Below the pieces are notes generated by a model that did no database searches, was not told where the DNA came from, and saw nothing but the letters and a program-made list of their open reading frames with translations. From assembly GCA_038040385.1 (NCBI GenBank), contig JBBPII010000013.1, forward strand, positions 62,001 through 126,000: a DNA stretch of 64,000 nt. The letters are read 5' to 3'. Source of the stretch: Gilichinskyi gelida. Its GTDB lineage: Bacteria > Acidobacteriota > Thermoanaerobaculia > Gp7-AA8. Both the position numbers and the translations under genes were made by a program. Positions 54,102 to 63,700 of the stretch are shown here, in pieces. Position 1 is the first letter of the stretch, and each line of letters starts with the position of its first letter.

Positions 54102-54242
54102 GTGCGGCACCCCCGAAAGACACATTGACGCAGTCAGTCCGATAAATCGTTTATCTACAATGACTTACCGGTTACGCGACTCACCCTACCATACCCCGGA
54201 CGCGCTTTTGTGACGCGAATCACGGCCGGACGAACGAATCGC

Positions 54243-55163
54243 TCAGAAGCGACGCCATTCGATTCCCGGAGAAGCCGAAATACGATAGCGAAACTCGACC
54301 GTCTCCCCGCCGATCATGGGCGACAGAGGCCAGATGATGTCCGGCATCGTCAGCCCTGAGTCGTAGCATCGCAGGCGCTCGCTTCCGAACGTAGCGATTT
54401 CGGTCAACAGCCCGATCCAGTATTCGCGACCATCGGCATCCGGAAACGTCACGACAACGGGGGCCGAGCATACCTCGGAGCTCGAGATCTCAATTAGCCG
54501 TGCCAACGGCCGGTGGGCAACCGTAGTCGTTGCGCCGTTCCATCGCGCTTTCTCGAGCTCCGCATCGATCGCCGCGGCTGTAATCGCGACGCGCTGAGGA
54601 ACCAACAAACCACCTACGGCGAGCTGTCCCTTCAGATTCTGCGCGACCGCAACGAACGGCTCCCTGCTGAGCGCACGCTGCATGGTCTCCGTCACCGCCA
54701 CGTGAATTGGCGTCGAATGCCTGTAACAGGTGGCGTCACCATGCACGATCCGGCCTACGTGCGGGGTGAGTCGCAGAGTCTCCAACAGCGTCTCGAGAGA
54801 GGTGATCGACCGTGCGTTCACCTCGATCAGAGTGAAACGAACGTCTCGCGGGCTCAGCAGGGGCATGAGCGGCGTCGCCAACGAGGCGAAAGGGCCCGTG
54901 CCCGCGTACACCACTTCCACAACCGCGCCGGGGAAGCGGCGCTGCGCGTCGCGGATCGCCGCCCAAAGACCGCGCACAAACGCGACGGTGCGGTTGGTGT
55001 CGAGAAGACACGCCGCTGCGTTCGCGGCCGCCAAGTCCGTCGAGTCGAAGCCGCCGGCGCGCGCAAAGACGTCGTAGAGCTCCGCACAGGTATTCGTCAA
55101 CTGCTCGTGCGTCGACCCCTCGTCCAGAAGCCGCTCAGCGAGCCGCACGATCGAGAGAGTCAT
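54243..55163 (-). CDS. SAM-dependent methyltransferase-like protein
   Basis: A 306-residue protein without signal peptide. VVEVVYAGTGPFASLATPL is a class I methyltransferase motif I, and RFTLIEVNARSITSLE gives the acidic end of strand 2. VGRIVHGDATCYR fits motif III. The C-terminal half is beta-rich. Overall it resembles PRMT-type methyltransferases more than small-molecule enzymes. It overlaps the beta-helix gene as ATGA, so the two are co-translated. Substrate unknown. Confidence 0.7.
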   Translation of the reverse strand: MTLSIVRLAERLLDEGSTHEQLTNTCAELYDVFARAGGFDSTDLAAANAAACLLDTNRTVAFVRGLWAAIRDAQRRFPGAVVEVVYAGTGPFASLATPLMPLLSPRDVRFTLIEVNARSITSLETLLETLRLTPHVGRIVHGDATCYRHSTPIHVAVTETMQRALSREPFVAVAQNLKGQLAVGGLLVPQRVAITAAAIDAELEKARWNGATTTVAHRPLARLIEISSSEVCSAPVVVTFPDADGREYWIGLLTEIATFGSERLRCYDSGLTMPDIIWPLSPMIGGETVEFRYRISASPGIEWRRF

Positions 55164-57103
55164 GGGCAGGCGGAGAGGGCCGCGGCGCCCGCAGGGGCGT
55201 CGATCGCGGGCCCGCCGGTGGTGTCGCGGACGACGCCGAGCCGCGCATTCGGCGTGCCGGTCAGGCGGATCGGCGCCACGGCGGCCGCGACGTAGACGCG
55301 GCTATGCACGACGGCGACGCAGGCCGAGGCGCCGTCGCTCGCCGCCACGGTAACGGCGGGACGATCGACCACCGCCGGCGTCATGACGTCGGCGCGCTCG
55401 AACGAAAGGCTGGTCTGCGCCTGCTCGCGTGCGAAAACCTCGATTGCCGTGCGGCCGAAACGCTGCACGTGCGAGTCGACGAAGGCGAGGCGCAGAACGC
55501 TTCTTCCCGCCGCCTCGGCGCGAACGGCGCTGCCGGCGTTGTCGTGGACGTCGGCGTTGCGCACCTCGATGTCGAGTCGCCCGGCGGCGCTGCTCCGGAA
55601 GGTCAACAGATACGGCGCGGCGACCGGCCGGCCGGCCGCCCCGATCGTGCAGCGGTCGAAGATCATGCGTCCGGCGTTGAACTGCTGCGCGACGACGATC
55701 GCACCGCCCGCGGCGTCCTCGAAGACGCAGCGGTTGAACCGAACGTTGCCGCGGACCTCATCGATGACCGCGGCCGCCTCGGCCGCATCGTCGCCGACGC
55801 CGCGAATCTCCAGTCCGCCGAAGACGACGTCCTCCAGGTTGTTGGCGTTGAGGCCGATTTGCTTCCCGCCGCTGACGGTGACGTTCGAGAATTCCGAGCG
55901 CGCCACATGGCGGAGGTAGAGCGCCGCGCGGCAGTGCAGGTTCGTCTTCGACTCGATCTGCTCGTCACACTTGGCGCGATCGCCGCCGCCGTCGTCGGTG
56001 AGCACCATGTGCGCGATGCGCACGTTTGACGACTGTGTCACGGCGATGCCGTGTAGCCGCGCGTTGCGGATGGTGCCGCCCGAGGCGGGGCGCTCGTTCT
56101 CGCCGGAGATGACGAGCGTTCCGCGGAGCTTGTCCACCACGATTCCCTCGCGGAGGCGCCCCCCTTCCAGACCCACCGCGGAAACGCTGACGAACGCCGC
56201 CTCGACGTTCGCGTCGCGGATCTCCAGCGCCGTGGCGTCGGTGGTGGCGATCCATGACGAGCCGCCGCTGATCTTCGCCGTCGATTGCGTGATCGACAGG
56301 CCCGGAGCGCGCGCCGTGATCTGAAGCGGAACGGCGATCTCCACGCGGCCCGCGCAGTTGGCGATGGTCACCGCCGGCTGCGTGGCATCGGCGATCTTGA
56401 TCGCCGCGCGGCCGCGGAACGTTACCGCTCCACGCGTCCGGCCGCGCACATCGATGGCATTAGCGAAGTTGCCGCCGACTGCGAATCCGTCGAAGGTTAC
56501 CTCTCCATTGCCGCCCCAGATGGCGATGCCGTTGCCTTCGGCCGTCGCTTCCAGGCCGCCGCCGGCGATGGTGACGGGATGATCGACGCCGGAGAGGACG
56601 ATGCCCATGGCGCGGTTCGAGGTCCGGACGTAGGTATTGCGGATGGTGACCTGGCCGGCCGCCCCGGAGGCGCTGATCGCCGCCGGCCCCGCGGTGGCGA
56701 CGGTGAAGCCGGCCACGAGATTGTCGCCGGCGACGGTGACAGTGCCGCGGATGGTCGGCCCGGGCCCCTGCACGGCGGCGACGATGGGCGCGTCGAGCTC
56801 CATGCGCAGATCGGTGCGCAGCGTTTCCAGTCCGTACGCCGCGCCGATGAAGTACTGCCCCCGCCGCAAGGTGATGCTCTCGTCGTACGGGGCGCTCCCC
56901 TCGGCCACGTAAATGACCTCGCCGCCGTTGTAGCTCCCGGCAGTCTGCGCGGAGGAAAGCCGCTTGAACGGCCGCTCGTACGAGCCGTCGCCCTCCCCAT
57001 CGCGGCTGTTGTCGACGAAGATCACGCGCCGCCCCGCCGCGGCGGCGGGGAGCGCAAGGAAGGACGTCAGAATGAGCAGAAGAAGGAGGAGGCGACCGGT
57101 CAT
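55160..57103 (-). CDS. Exported right-handed parallel beta-helix protein
   Basis: A 647-residue protein with a signal peptide (LLLLLLILTSFLALPAAAAG). VFVDNSRDGEGDGSYERPFKRL (starting VIFVDN) is the common opening of beta-helix proteins. Then come many short strand-turn repeats (GEVIYVAEGS, GPGPTIRGTVTVAGDN, AAGQVTIRNTYVRTS). No catalytic residues are obvious. It could bind or cut polysaccharide. It is coupled to the methyltransferase-like gene. Confidence 0.85.
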   Translation of the reverse strand: MTGRLLLLLLILTSFLALPAAAAGRRVIFVDNSRDGEGDGSYERPFKRLSSAQTAGSYNGGEVIYVAEGSAPYDESITLRRGQYFIGAAYGLETLRTDLRMELDAPIVAAVQGPGPTIRGTVTVAGDNLVAGFTVATAGPAAISASGAAGQVTIRNTYVRTSNRAMGIVLSGVDHPVTIAGGGLEATAEGNGIAIWGGNGEVTFDGFAVGGNFANAIDVRGRTRGAVTFRGRAAIKIADATQPAVTIANCAGRVEIAVPLQITARAPGLSITQSTAKISGGSSWIATTDATALEIRDANVEAAFVSVSAVGLEGGRLREGIVVDKLRGTLVISGENERPASGGTIRNARLHGIAVTQSSNVRIAHMVLTDDGGGDRAKCDEQIESKTNLHCRAALYLRHVARSEFSNVTVSGGKQIGLNANNLEDVVFGGLEIRGVGDDAAEAAAVIDEVRGNVRFNRCVFEDAAGGAIVVAQQFNAGRMIFDRCTIGAAGRPVAAPYLLTFRSSAAGRLDIEVRNADVHDNAGSAVRAEAAGRSVLRLAFVDSHVQRFGRTAIEVFAREQAQTSLSFERADVMTPAVVDRPAVTVAASDGASACVAVVHSRVYVAAAVAPIRLTGTPNARLGVVRDTTGGPAIDAPAGAAALSACP

Positions 57104-57174
57104 CTGATCGTGCTAAAACCCGAAAACGGGAGACGGCATTGCAGGCAAGGACGCCGGAAGGGACGACGAGAGCG

Positions 57175-57596
57175 ATGTCTTTCGATGACGTGCTGGCGAG
57201 GCTGGTCGATGACGGCGTGCGATTCGTGGTGACCGGAGGGAGGGCCGTCGTATTTCACGGATTCGATCGGCCGATCGCCGATCTCGACATCGTCGTCGAG
57301 GCAAGTCCAGCAGAATCTTCGCTCGCCGTCCGCTGCCTCCAATCGATGGGGTTCATGGCCACCCTTCCATTGCCACTCGACTGCGTCGTGGTGATGCGAA
57401 TGATCGACGGGAAGTGGATGTCAACGTGCGGTACCTGATTCCCTTCGGTTCGCTCCTAGAGCGCGCCGAGCATTTCGCCGTTGGGGGACGGGACGTGCCG
57501 GTCATCTCGCGCACCGATTTGATGGCCATCAAGCAGCGCCGCGGCCGAGACTATGACCTGAGCGATCTTGCCAGCCTTGCGGCTGTTGTAGAGTGA
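57175..57596 (+). pseudogene. Nucleotidyltransferase-like gene with a frameshift
   Basis: The first frame (57175-57438) reads MSFDDVLARLVDDGVRFVVTGGRAVVFHG...ADLDIVV, the GG...D.D pattern of minimal nucleotidyltransferases (AbiEii/MNT-like). It ends early at 57438, while a second frame from ~57414 continues VDVNVRYLIPFGSLL...RTDLMAIKQRRGRDYDLSDL, the normal family C terminus. One lost G near 57412 (GGGAAGTGG for GGGAAGGTGG) would explain this. It is either a recent pseudogene or a sequencing error. Confidence 0.7.
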
Positions 57597-57604
57597 CGGC
57601 CGAA

Positions 57605-57898
57605 ATGCTCGATCAGCTCACCATCGAATCCTTCGAGCCGCTCGTCGGCACCTCGTTCTGGCTGCACCACAACGGCCACAAAGTGGAGCTGCGTCTCACC
57701 GGCGCGGCGCGGGTCATGGAGAGCCAGGCGGCGCGCCTGAAGCGGACGCCGTTCTCGCTCTTCTTCCTCGGCCCCGTCCTCCTCCCGCAGCAGATCTACC
57801 CCCTCACGCACGAGGCCTTCGCCGATCCGCTCGACATCTTCCTGGTGCCGGTGGCGAAACAGGACAACGGCTACACGCTTGAAGCGGTCTTCACCTGA
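57605..57898 (+). CDS. DUF6916-like protein
   Basis: A 97-residue protein: MLDQLTIESFEPLVGTSFWLH, RTPFSLFFLGPVLLPQQIYPLTHEAFADPLDIFLVPVAKQD. The pattern is that of the DUF6916 family, which I recall being found near tail-collar (Mdp-like) genes. The ATG at 57605 is used; a GTG at 57593 overlaps the preceding stop. It converges with the GNAT gene, with a 28-base overlap. Confidence 0.65.
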   Translation: MLDQLTIESFEPLVGTSFWLHHNGHKVELRLTGAARVMESQAARLKRTPFSLFFLGPVLLPQQIYPLTHEAFADPLDIFLVPVAKQDNGYTLEAVFT

Positions 57899-58359
57899 GG
57901 CGGCGTCCAGCGCATGAGGAAGTAGACACCGTTGGTGTCGACCTTCTCGAAACCGAGTCGCTGATAGAGCTGGAGCGCCGGGTTGAATCCCTCCACGTGA
58001 ATGGTGACCGGCTTCCCTGCCGCGGCGCCGCGGGCGAGCACCTCGTGAAGGAGCGTTGATCCGATGCCGCCGCCGCGACACTCCGGGATCAGAGCGATGT
58101 CGACGAGCCGGATCTGATCGCGCCACTCGTCGATCCAAAGGCGGCCGACGCGCTGCCCGTCCTTCTCGATGATGTTCCGCTCACAGGTGGGGTAGTGGAT
58201 GCCGTAGTGCTCGAACTGCGCGGCGAACTGCTGGTCGAGGAACGTCTTCTTCTGCGCATCGTCGAAGGGAAACTGCTGCATCTCCTCCGCCCGGGTGGAG
58301 TGGTAGAGGAGGCGCATGAAATCGTAGTCGGCCTCCGTGGCGGGACGGAGGGAGATCAC
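57871..58359 (-). CDS. GNAT-family N-acetyltransferase
   Basis: A 162-residue acetyltransferase: VDIALIPECRGGGIGSTLL is the acetyl-CoA loop (Q/RxxGxG/A), LRPATEADYDFMRLLYHS the N-terminal start, and NPALQLYQRLGFEKV the C-terminal hallmark. It overlaps the Tat-protein gene by ATGA and so is part of the tail-collar cluster. Its substrate may be one of those proteins. Confidence 0.92.
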   Translation of the reverse strand: MISLRPATEADYDFMRLLYHSTRAEEMQQFPFDDAQKKTFLDQQFAAQFEHYGIHYPTCERNIIEKDGQRVGRLWIDEWRDQIRLVDIALIPECRGGGIGSTLLHEVLARGAAAGKPVTIHVEGFNPALQLYQRLGFEKVDTNGVYFLMRWTPPQVKTASSV

Positions 58360-59084
58360 GACTTCGCGTAGTCGATGCGGAGCACGAAGTGCTCGAAGGG
58401 CGCCGGGTCGCCGCCGGCGTCGTGCAGCGCCCAGCGGCCGCCGAGTCGCTCGAGGTGATAGGCGGACCAGCGCGGCTCGGCGTCGCGATCGAAAAGCGGG
58501 ACGATGATGTAGAAACCGCGGACGAGCTTGAGACCACCCTCACTACGGAGCGACAGCGTCACGGGCAGCCCTTGGCCCTCGATGGTCGACGGACCGGCCG
58601 CGGCAGCGCGCAGCGTGAGCGGCGTGCCGGGCTGGCGGTCGCCTCTTTCGACCCCGACGCTGAGCGTGATCTTCTGCATCTCGTCGACGGGAACGGTGAA
58701 GCTGACGGGATTGCCCTGGCATCCGGTTCTACGGCTGCATGCCCAGGCGCGGAAGGGCGCATCGCGCCGCTCGGCACCATCGAGATACGAGTAGTGCACG
58801 AGAAGCTCGACCGCGCGGCGGGCCCGCGGATCAGCCGGTGCGCCGCTGACGCCGGAGAGCGAGACGCGTGCGCCGCGGCCGATCAAGGCGCCGTCGCCGG
58901 CGGGAATGGACGCCGCGGCCACCACGGCCGCGGCGTCATCGAAACGTGCAAACCCGACCGCCAACCGCTTCGGGGCGACCGTCTCGCCGGCGAACAGATT
59001 CGGTGCGACCGCGGCCGTGGCGAGCGCCGCGGAAGAAGCAATCAGGAACTGTCGCCGGCCAACCAGATGGCGGTTCGTGCTCAT
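58356..59084 (-). CDS. Tat-signal exported protein, paralogue 2
   Basis: A 242-residue protein with the twin-arginine signal GRRQFLIASSAALATAAVA. It shares with 53427-54101 the mature pattern GRGARVSLSGV, PFRAWACS, SFTVPVD, ITLSVG and LVRGFYIIVPLF...PRWSAYHLERL, ending VLRIDYAKS. Unknown function. It lies between the GNAT gene and the three tail-collar genes, all on the same strand. Confidence 0.72.
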   Translation of the reverse strand: MSTNRHLVGRRQFLIASSAALATAAVAPNLFAGETVAPKRLAVGFARFDDAAAVVAAASIPAGDGALIGRGARVSLSGVSGAPADPRARRAVELLVHYSYLDGAERRDAPFRAWACSRRTGCQGNPVSFTVPVDEMQKITLSVGVERGDRQPGTPLTLRAAAAGPSTIEGQGLPVTLSLRSEGGLKLVRGFYIIVPLFDRDAEPRWSAYHLERLGGRWALHDAGGDPAPFEHFVLRIDYAKS

Positions 59085-59131
59085 GGGCGGATCTCCTCGT
59101 ATCTCTCTCTCAATCTCCGAGGCTGCCTGAC

Positions 59132-59662
59132 CTAGGTGCGCGGCGGGAAAACGCCCTGCAGCGCGATGTTGAAATAGAACGTCAGGTACGGTTGCATGTT
59201 GTTGTGGGGCTGGTCACCGCCGGCGGGGGCGAGCGCGCTTGACGACATCGCCACTAGCGGTGCTCCGGCGGGTGGCAGATAGGGGGTCACGGTGCCGACG
59301 CTGGAGCGTGCAAGGACGTTGCCCGTCGGAAGGTTCGTGTCGGCCGGAGGCACCTGCCCCACGAGCGTGTGCGTGTGGGCCGGAATCTCCGACTCGAGGA
59401 GCGTCACGGTCTCGCTACCTCCCGTCTCGCCGAGGTCGTGAAGTGATAGTCCTGGCCCCTGGCCGGGATGCATTGGCGCGCGGCCCTGAAGATCGGGGAG
59501 TGCGAAGTTCGACTTCCCGTCACCGCCGTAGGTCGTGCCGAGCAGTGAGAACAGCGCGGTGTTCTGAGAAAGGGGCAGAAGCTGCCCGTCGCACCAGGCC
59601 CACCCCTTGGGAGGGAAGTTGAAGGGGAAAATGCGGATTTCAGCGACAAACGGATCGGCCAT
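59132..59662 (-). CDS. Tail-collar (microcystin-dependent-like) protein 1
   Basis: A 176-residue protein of the tail-collar/MdpB type: MADPFVAEIRIFPFNFPPKGWAWCDGQLLPLSQN..LFSLLGTTYGGDG..NFALPDLQGRAP, then HTHTLVGQ, and QPHNNMQPYLTFYFNIALQG at the end. No signal peptide. It is the third of three tandem paralogues. Related proteins are found in phage tail fibres and in contractile injection-like loci; no baseplate, sheath or tube genes are present here. Confidence 0.92.
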   Translation of the reverse strand: MADPFVAEIRIFPFNFPPKGWAWCDGQLLPLSQNTALFSLLGTTYGGDGKSNFALPDLQGRAPMHPGQGPGLSLHDLGETGGSETVTLLESEIPAHTHTLVGQVPPADTNLPTGNVLARSSVGTVTPYLPPAGAPLVAMSSSALAPAGGDQPHNNMQPYLTFYFNIALQGVFPPRT

Positions 59663-59713
59663 TTTCTGTCTCCTCTTTCATGCGTCTTTGGTGTTCGGAA
59701 ACTCCACCGACTC

Positions 59714-60217
59714 CTAGGTCGGAGACGGGAAAATGCCGAAGAGCGAGATGATGAAATCGACGCAGAGATACGGTTGAAAGTTTGTGTGCGGCTGGCTTCC
59801 GCCGACCGTACTGATCGACTGCGGCGCCATCGGCTGCCCGCCGGGGGTGCTCTGGTACAGGTCAAAGGTATTCGTCTGACCAGTCACGTTGTTCGCTGGG
59901 TTTGCGTCATTGACGATGCTCGTCGTTCCCAGAAGAGGGTGGCTGTGCGCCGCGATCTGGTTCACCGTCAGGGTGATCTCCTCCGCGCCGCCGGTCTCGG
60001 CCAGGATGAAGCCGTTCCCCATGTGGATGGGAATGCGACCGCGGAGGTCGGGGAGGGCGAACGTCGACTGACCATCGCCCCCGTACGTCGTTCCGATCAA
60101 ATTAAAGAGGGTCTCGTTCTCACTGATGGGGAGAAGTTGCCCCTCGCAGAACATCCAGCCCGCCGGCGCGAAGTTGCCGGCGAACATCCTGATTTCACCA
60201 ACGTATGGTTGCGCCAT
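59714..60217 (-). CDS. Tail-collar (microcystin-dependent-like) protein 2
   Basis: A 167-residue paralogue: AQPYVGEIRMFAGNFAPAGW, CEGQLLPISEN, LPDLRGRIPIHMG, AHSHPLLG and NFQPYLCVDFIISLFGIFPS. Same length and order as its neighbours, 51 bases upstream of protein 1. Confidence 0.92.
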   Translation of the reverse strand: MAQPYVGEIRMFAGNFAPAGWMFCEGQLLPISENETLFNLIGTTYGGDGQSTFALPDLRGRIPIHMGNGFILAETGGAEEITLTVNQIAAHSHPLLGTTSIVNDANPANNVTGQTNTFDLYQSTPGGQPMAPQSISTVGGSQPHTNFQPYLCVDFIISLFGIFPSPT

Positions 60218-60232
60218 TCTCGTGCTCCTTTC

Positions 60233-60736
60233 CTAGTTCGGGGATGGGAAGATGCCCTGCAGGGCGATAGAGAAGTTCAGGGTCAGGAACGGCTGCATGT
60301 TGAGGTGCGCCTGCGAGCCGCCGACGTTCGATACCGCTTGTGGGGCGAAGGCGCTCAGAGCGGCGTCGGCTGCGTGGTACGCCTGACTCGCTGTAGGCGC
60401 CAGCAGATTCCCCGCCGGAATCACCGCGTTGCCGTTCGTACTGGTTCCGTTCAGGACATGGGTGTGCGTCGGCAACTCGGCGATGCTGAGCGTGTGCGCC
60501 TGTTCACCGCCCTTCTCGCCGAGGGTATGACCGCTGCCGACATGGATCGGCGTGTTCCCACGCAGGTCCGGAAGGGCGAAGTTCACGCGCCCATCACCGC
60601 CGAAGGTCGTGCCGAGAAGGGAGAAAAGCGCCTGGTTCTGATTGATGGGCAATAGTTGGCCGTTGCACAACGCCCATCCCTTGGGAGCAAAGCTAAAACT
60701 CATGATTCGAATCTCGCTGAGAAAGGGTTCTGCCAT
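60233..60736 (-). CDS. Tail-collar (microcystin-dependent-like) protein 3
   Basis: A 167-residue paralogue: AEPFLSEIRIMSFSFAPKGW, CNGQLLPINQN, LPDLRGNTPIHVGSGH, THTHVLNG and NMQPFLTLNFSIALQGIFPS. It is first of the three and lies 29 bases downstream of the stop of the giant Ig-like/beta-helix gene. Confidence 0.92.
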   Translation of the reverse strand: MAEPFLSEIRIMSFSFAPKGWALCNGQLLPINQNQALFSLLGTTFGGDGRVNFALPDLRGNTPIHVGSGHTLGEKGGEQAHTLSIAELPTHTHVLNGTSTNGNAVIPAGNLLAPTASQAYHAADAALSAFAPQAVSNVGGSQAHLNMQPFLTLNFSIALQGIFPSPN

Positions 60737-60765
60737 GACTCCTCCTATGTTGCTTTGTCACATCC

Positions 60766-63700
60766 TCACGGGGTGTTGATCGGGCCGGGGATCAAAGTAC
60801 AGGCGGCGCTCGCGCTGGCGCTGCCGGTGTTCGTGCTGGTCAGTTGCGCCGTGCACGAGGGGCTGGCCGGCGGCGTGTCGACCAGTTGCAGCGTCGACGC
60901 ACCCGACCGGACCAGGGCCAGGAACGTCGGCAGGATCTCGGTGGTCGAGCCGGCCGGCACGGTGTTGTTCCGAACGTCGGAGCGAACCGTGTTGCACACC
61001 GACACGCAATTCGACTGAACGAAGATCGCCGCCAGCGGGAAGCCGGAAGTGTCCTGCGGATTGACATCATTGCCGGTGACGGTGACGTCGAGACCACCAT
61101 TGCCGTTGCGTCCAATGATCTCGATTCCCCGGCTGAGCGGCGTCTGACGGATCACGTTCGCGTCGACCAGAACGGTCGCATTCGCGCCGCCGTTGATGTT
61201 GACGCGAATGCCGTTGCCGCCGGCGGCGCCGGAGCCGGCGATGCCCGCATTTCCGATGGTGTTGTTCTGGACCGTGACCTTCAGCACGCCACCAGCCGGA
61301 GTAGCCGCGCCGGTGAAGACATTGATGGCGTGCAAGGTCTGACCGGTGAAATTGTTCGACAGGACGTTGGCTGTGTGCGACGCCGTGTTGTTCTGTGTCA
61401 GATCCACACCGATGTTGTTGTTCGTGAAGGTATTGTTCTGGATGAGCGTGGCCTGAACCTGCGCCGTCGATTGGGCGCTGAACTGAATACCGTCCGCCCG
61501 GTTGCCCGACAGCGTCGAGTTGGTCAGGTTGAATGCCGTGACGATCGACGTCCCACCGGCAGTAAAGTTGATTCCGCTGTTGCCGGTCGACGGATGCGTG
61601 TTGCTGATCGTGCTTCCGGTGATCGAGTACGACGACGTGCCGGCGGTGTTCACCACGTCGAGGTTGTCGTGCGGCGAGCCGGTAACCACGGAGCTCGTCA
61701 TGGTCACCGCGCCCGTCACCTCGCGGAACTTGATCCCGTCGTGCAGCGTGGTGCCCGTGGTGTCCGACACGGTCGAGGAGACGAGGGTGAACCCGTTGAC
61801 GTTCGTGGCGCTGATGCCGTCGGTGCCCGAGTTCTGAACGATCATGAACGAGAGGCTCGGGCTCCTGGTGTTCGTGAGCAGCACTCCCTCGGCGGTGGTA
61901 TTGGCGATCGTGCCACCCGAACCGGCCGCACCGGAGCCGGCCACGACCAGGCCGCCGGAAGTTCCGGTGTTGTTCAGCACGATGCCGTTGGCACCGCCGG
62001 TCGCCGAGATACTGGTCAGGTTGAGGTTCGCCGTACCGATGGTGGTGTTGGTGACGCTGAGCCCCACGCCCGCCGGCGCACTGATCGAGCCGCCACCGCT
62101 GGTCAGGCGCATGCCTGCCGAACCGGTGAAGAGACCGGAGCCGCCGATGGTAACGCCGGAGTTGCCGCCGAAGACGGCGAGGGAGCCGATGGCGTAGTCG
62201 CCGCTGACGTTCGTCATCACCACGCCCGCGCCGCCAACGGGATTGCCGCTCGAACCGACGGCGATCGTGCCGCCAGTGACGACATCGAACGTACCTCCGG
62301 CGATCGCGTCGAACTTCGCCGTGTTGATATTGATGCCGTCGCCGGCGGTATTGCCATCGATTGTCACGTTGGAGAGACCGATGACGAAGAGGTTACCACT
62401 GGCGGACCCGTCCATGCGAACGCCGGTACCCGCGGTGGAAGTGATGGCGCCGTTCGAGTAAGCGACGATCGCCGGACCGTTGCCGGCGACGTCGAAACCG
62501 TTGCCGGTCGAGGTGATCGAGGTGGTGTCGACGATGACGGACGTGCCGGCAATGCTCGCGGCGGTCACACCGATGCCTTGGAGCGCAGCCGCGCTGACGA
62601 CGTTGTGGTGGATCGACGCGCTCGCGCCGATAAGGCCCGAACTGGCGACACCGATGCCCCTGCCGCTCGAGCTGGAGAGATCGAGGCCTGCGATCTCCAC
62701 GCCGTTTACGCCGTTGACGGAAACCGCGTCACCGGCGGCGACGATTTTCGCCTTCGTGCCGGCCGGCACGAGGGTGTAGGCGCTGACGGTCAGGCCGACT
62801 CCCTCGCCGATGAGATGCTGATTCGGCTCGAGGGCGATGCTGCCGGCCACCGTTGAGTTATGCACGAAGATGTACGCGCCCGGGCCATCCACGTCACCCG
62901 ACCCGTTGAGCGAGGCGAAGGAGTTGAACGGCGCGACCGATGTGCCGTTGCCACCCGAGGGGGCGGATCCGTTCACATACCAGATCATCTCGGTGAAGGT
63001 GATGGTGACCGTGCCGGTGGCGCTGGCCGGCGTGCCGGCCGGCGGTTGATCGGTGACCACGTACTGGAACGAGGCGCTGGTCACTCCGGGAGCCGGGATG
63101 AAGCTGAAGGTGCCGTTGGCGTTCATCGACAGATTGCCGGAGGCGAAGACGCAGTTGTACGGCGCGGTGGTGTCGCCGCAACCGACGATGCTGGTCACGC
63201 TGATCGGATCGCCCTCTGCGTCGGCGTCGTTGTCGAGCACGCCGCGGCCGGAACCGGTGGTGCGAACCACCGTCGGCGTCGCGGCGGCGGCCAGATCGAC
63301 GCGCAGCTCGGTGTTGCCGAAGGTGGCGAAGGTGTCGTTGCCGGCCGTCGGCGCATCGTTGACCGCGTTCACCGTGATGGTGAAGGTAACTGTGGCCGAG
63401 GTATCGACGCCGCCGTTCGCGGTGCCGCCATTGTCGGAGAGGCTGACGGTGAGAGTCGCCGTGCCGAAGGCGTTCGACGCCGGGGTGAAGGTGAGCACGC
63501 CGCTCGGCGAGATGGCCGGTTGCGCGGAGAAGAGCGCATTGTTGTCGTTGGCGACGTTGAAGTTAACTATCTGGCTCCCCTCGTTCGGGCCAGCGGAGAT
63601 CGCCGAGGCCCACGACGCGGAGTAGGCGCCACTGTCCTCGTTGACCGTGACGTTGCCGCCCGGCGTGAACGACGGCGCGTCGTTGACACCGTTCACGTTG

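Noticed and set aside
59132..60736. Prophage remnant suggested by three tail-collar proteins
   Set aside because: No other phage structural, lysis or integration gene and no att-like repeats; neighbours are cellular exported proteins.
60844..62856. A 670-residue open frame on the plus strand opposite the giant Ig-like/beta-helix gene
   Set aside because: It is Arg/Asp/Val-rich shadow sequence of the opposite, clearly homologous frame, with no family motif.
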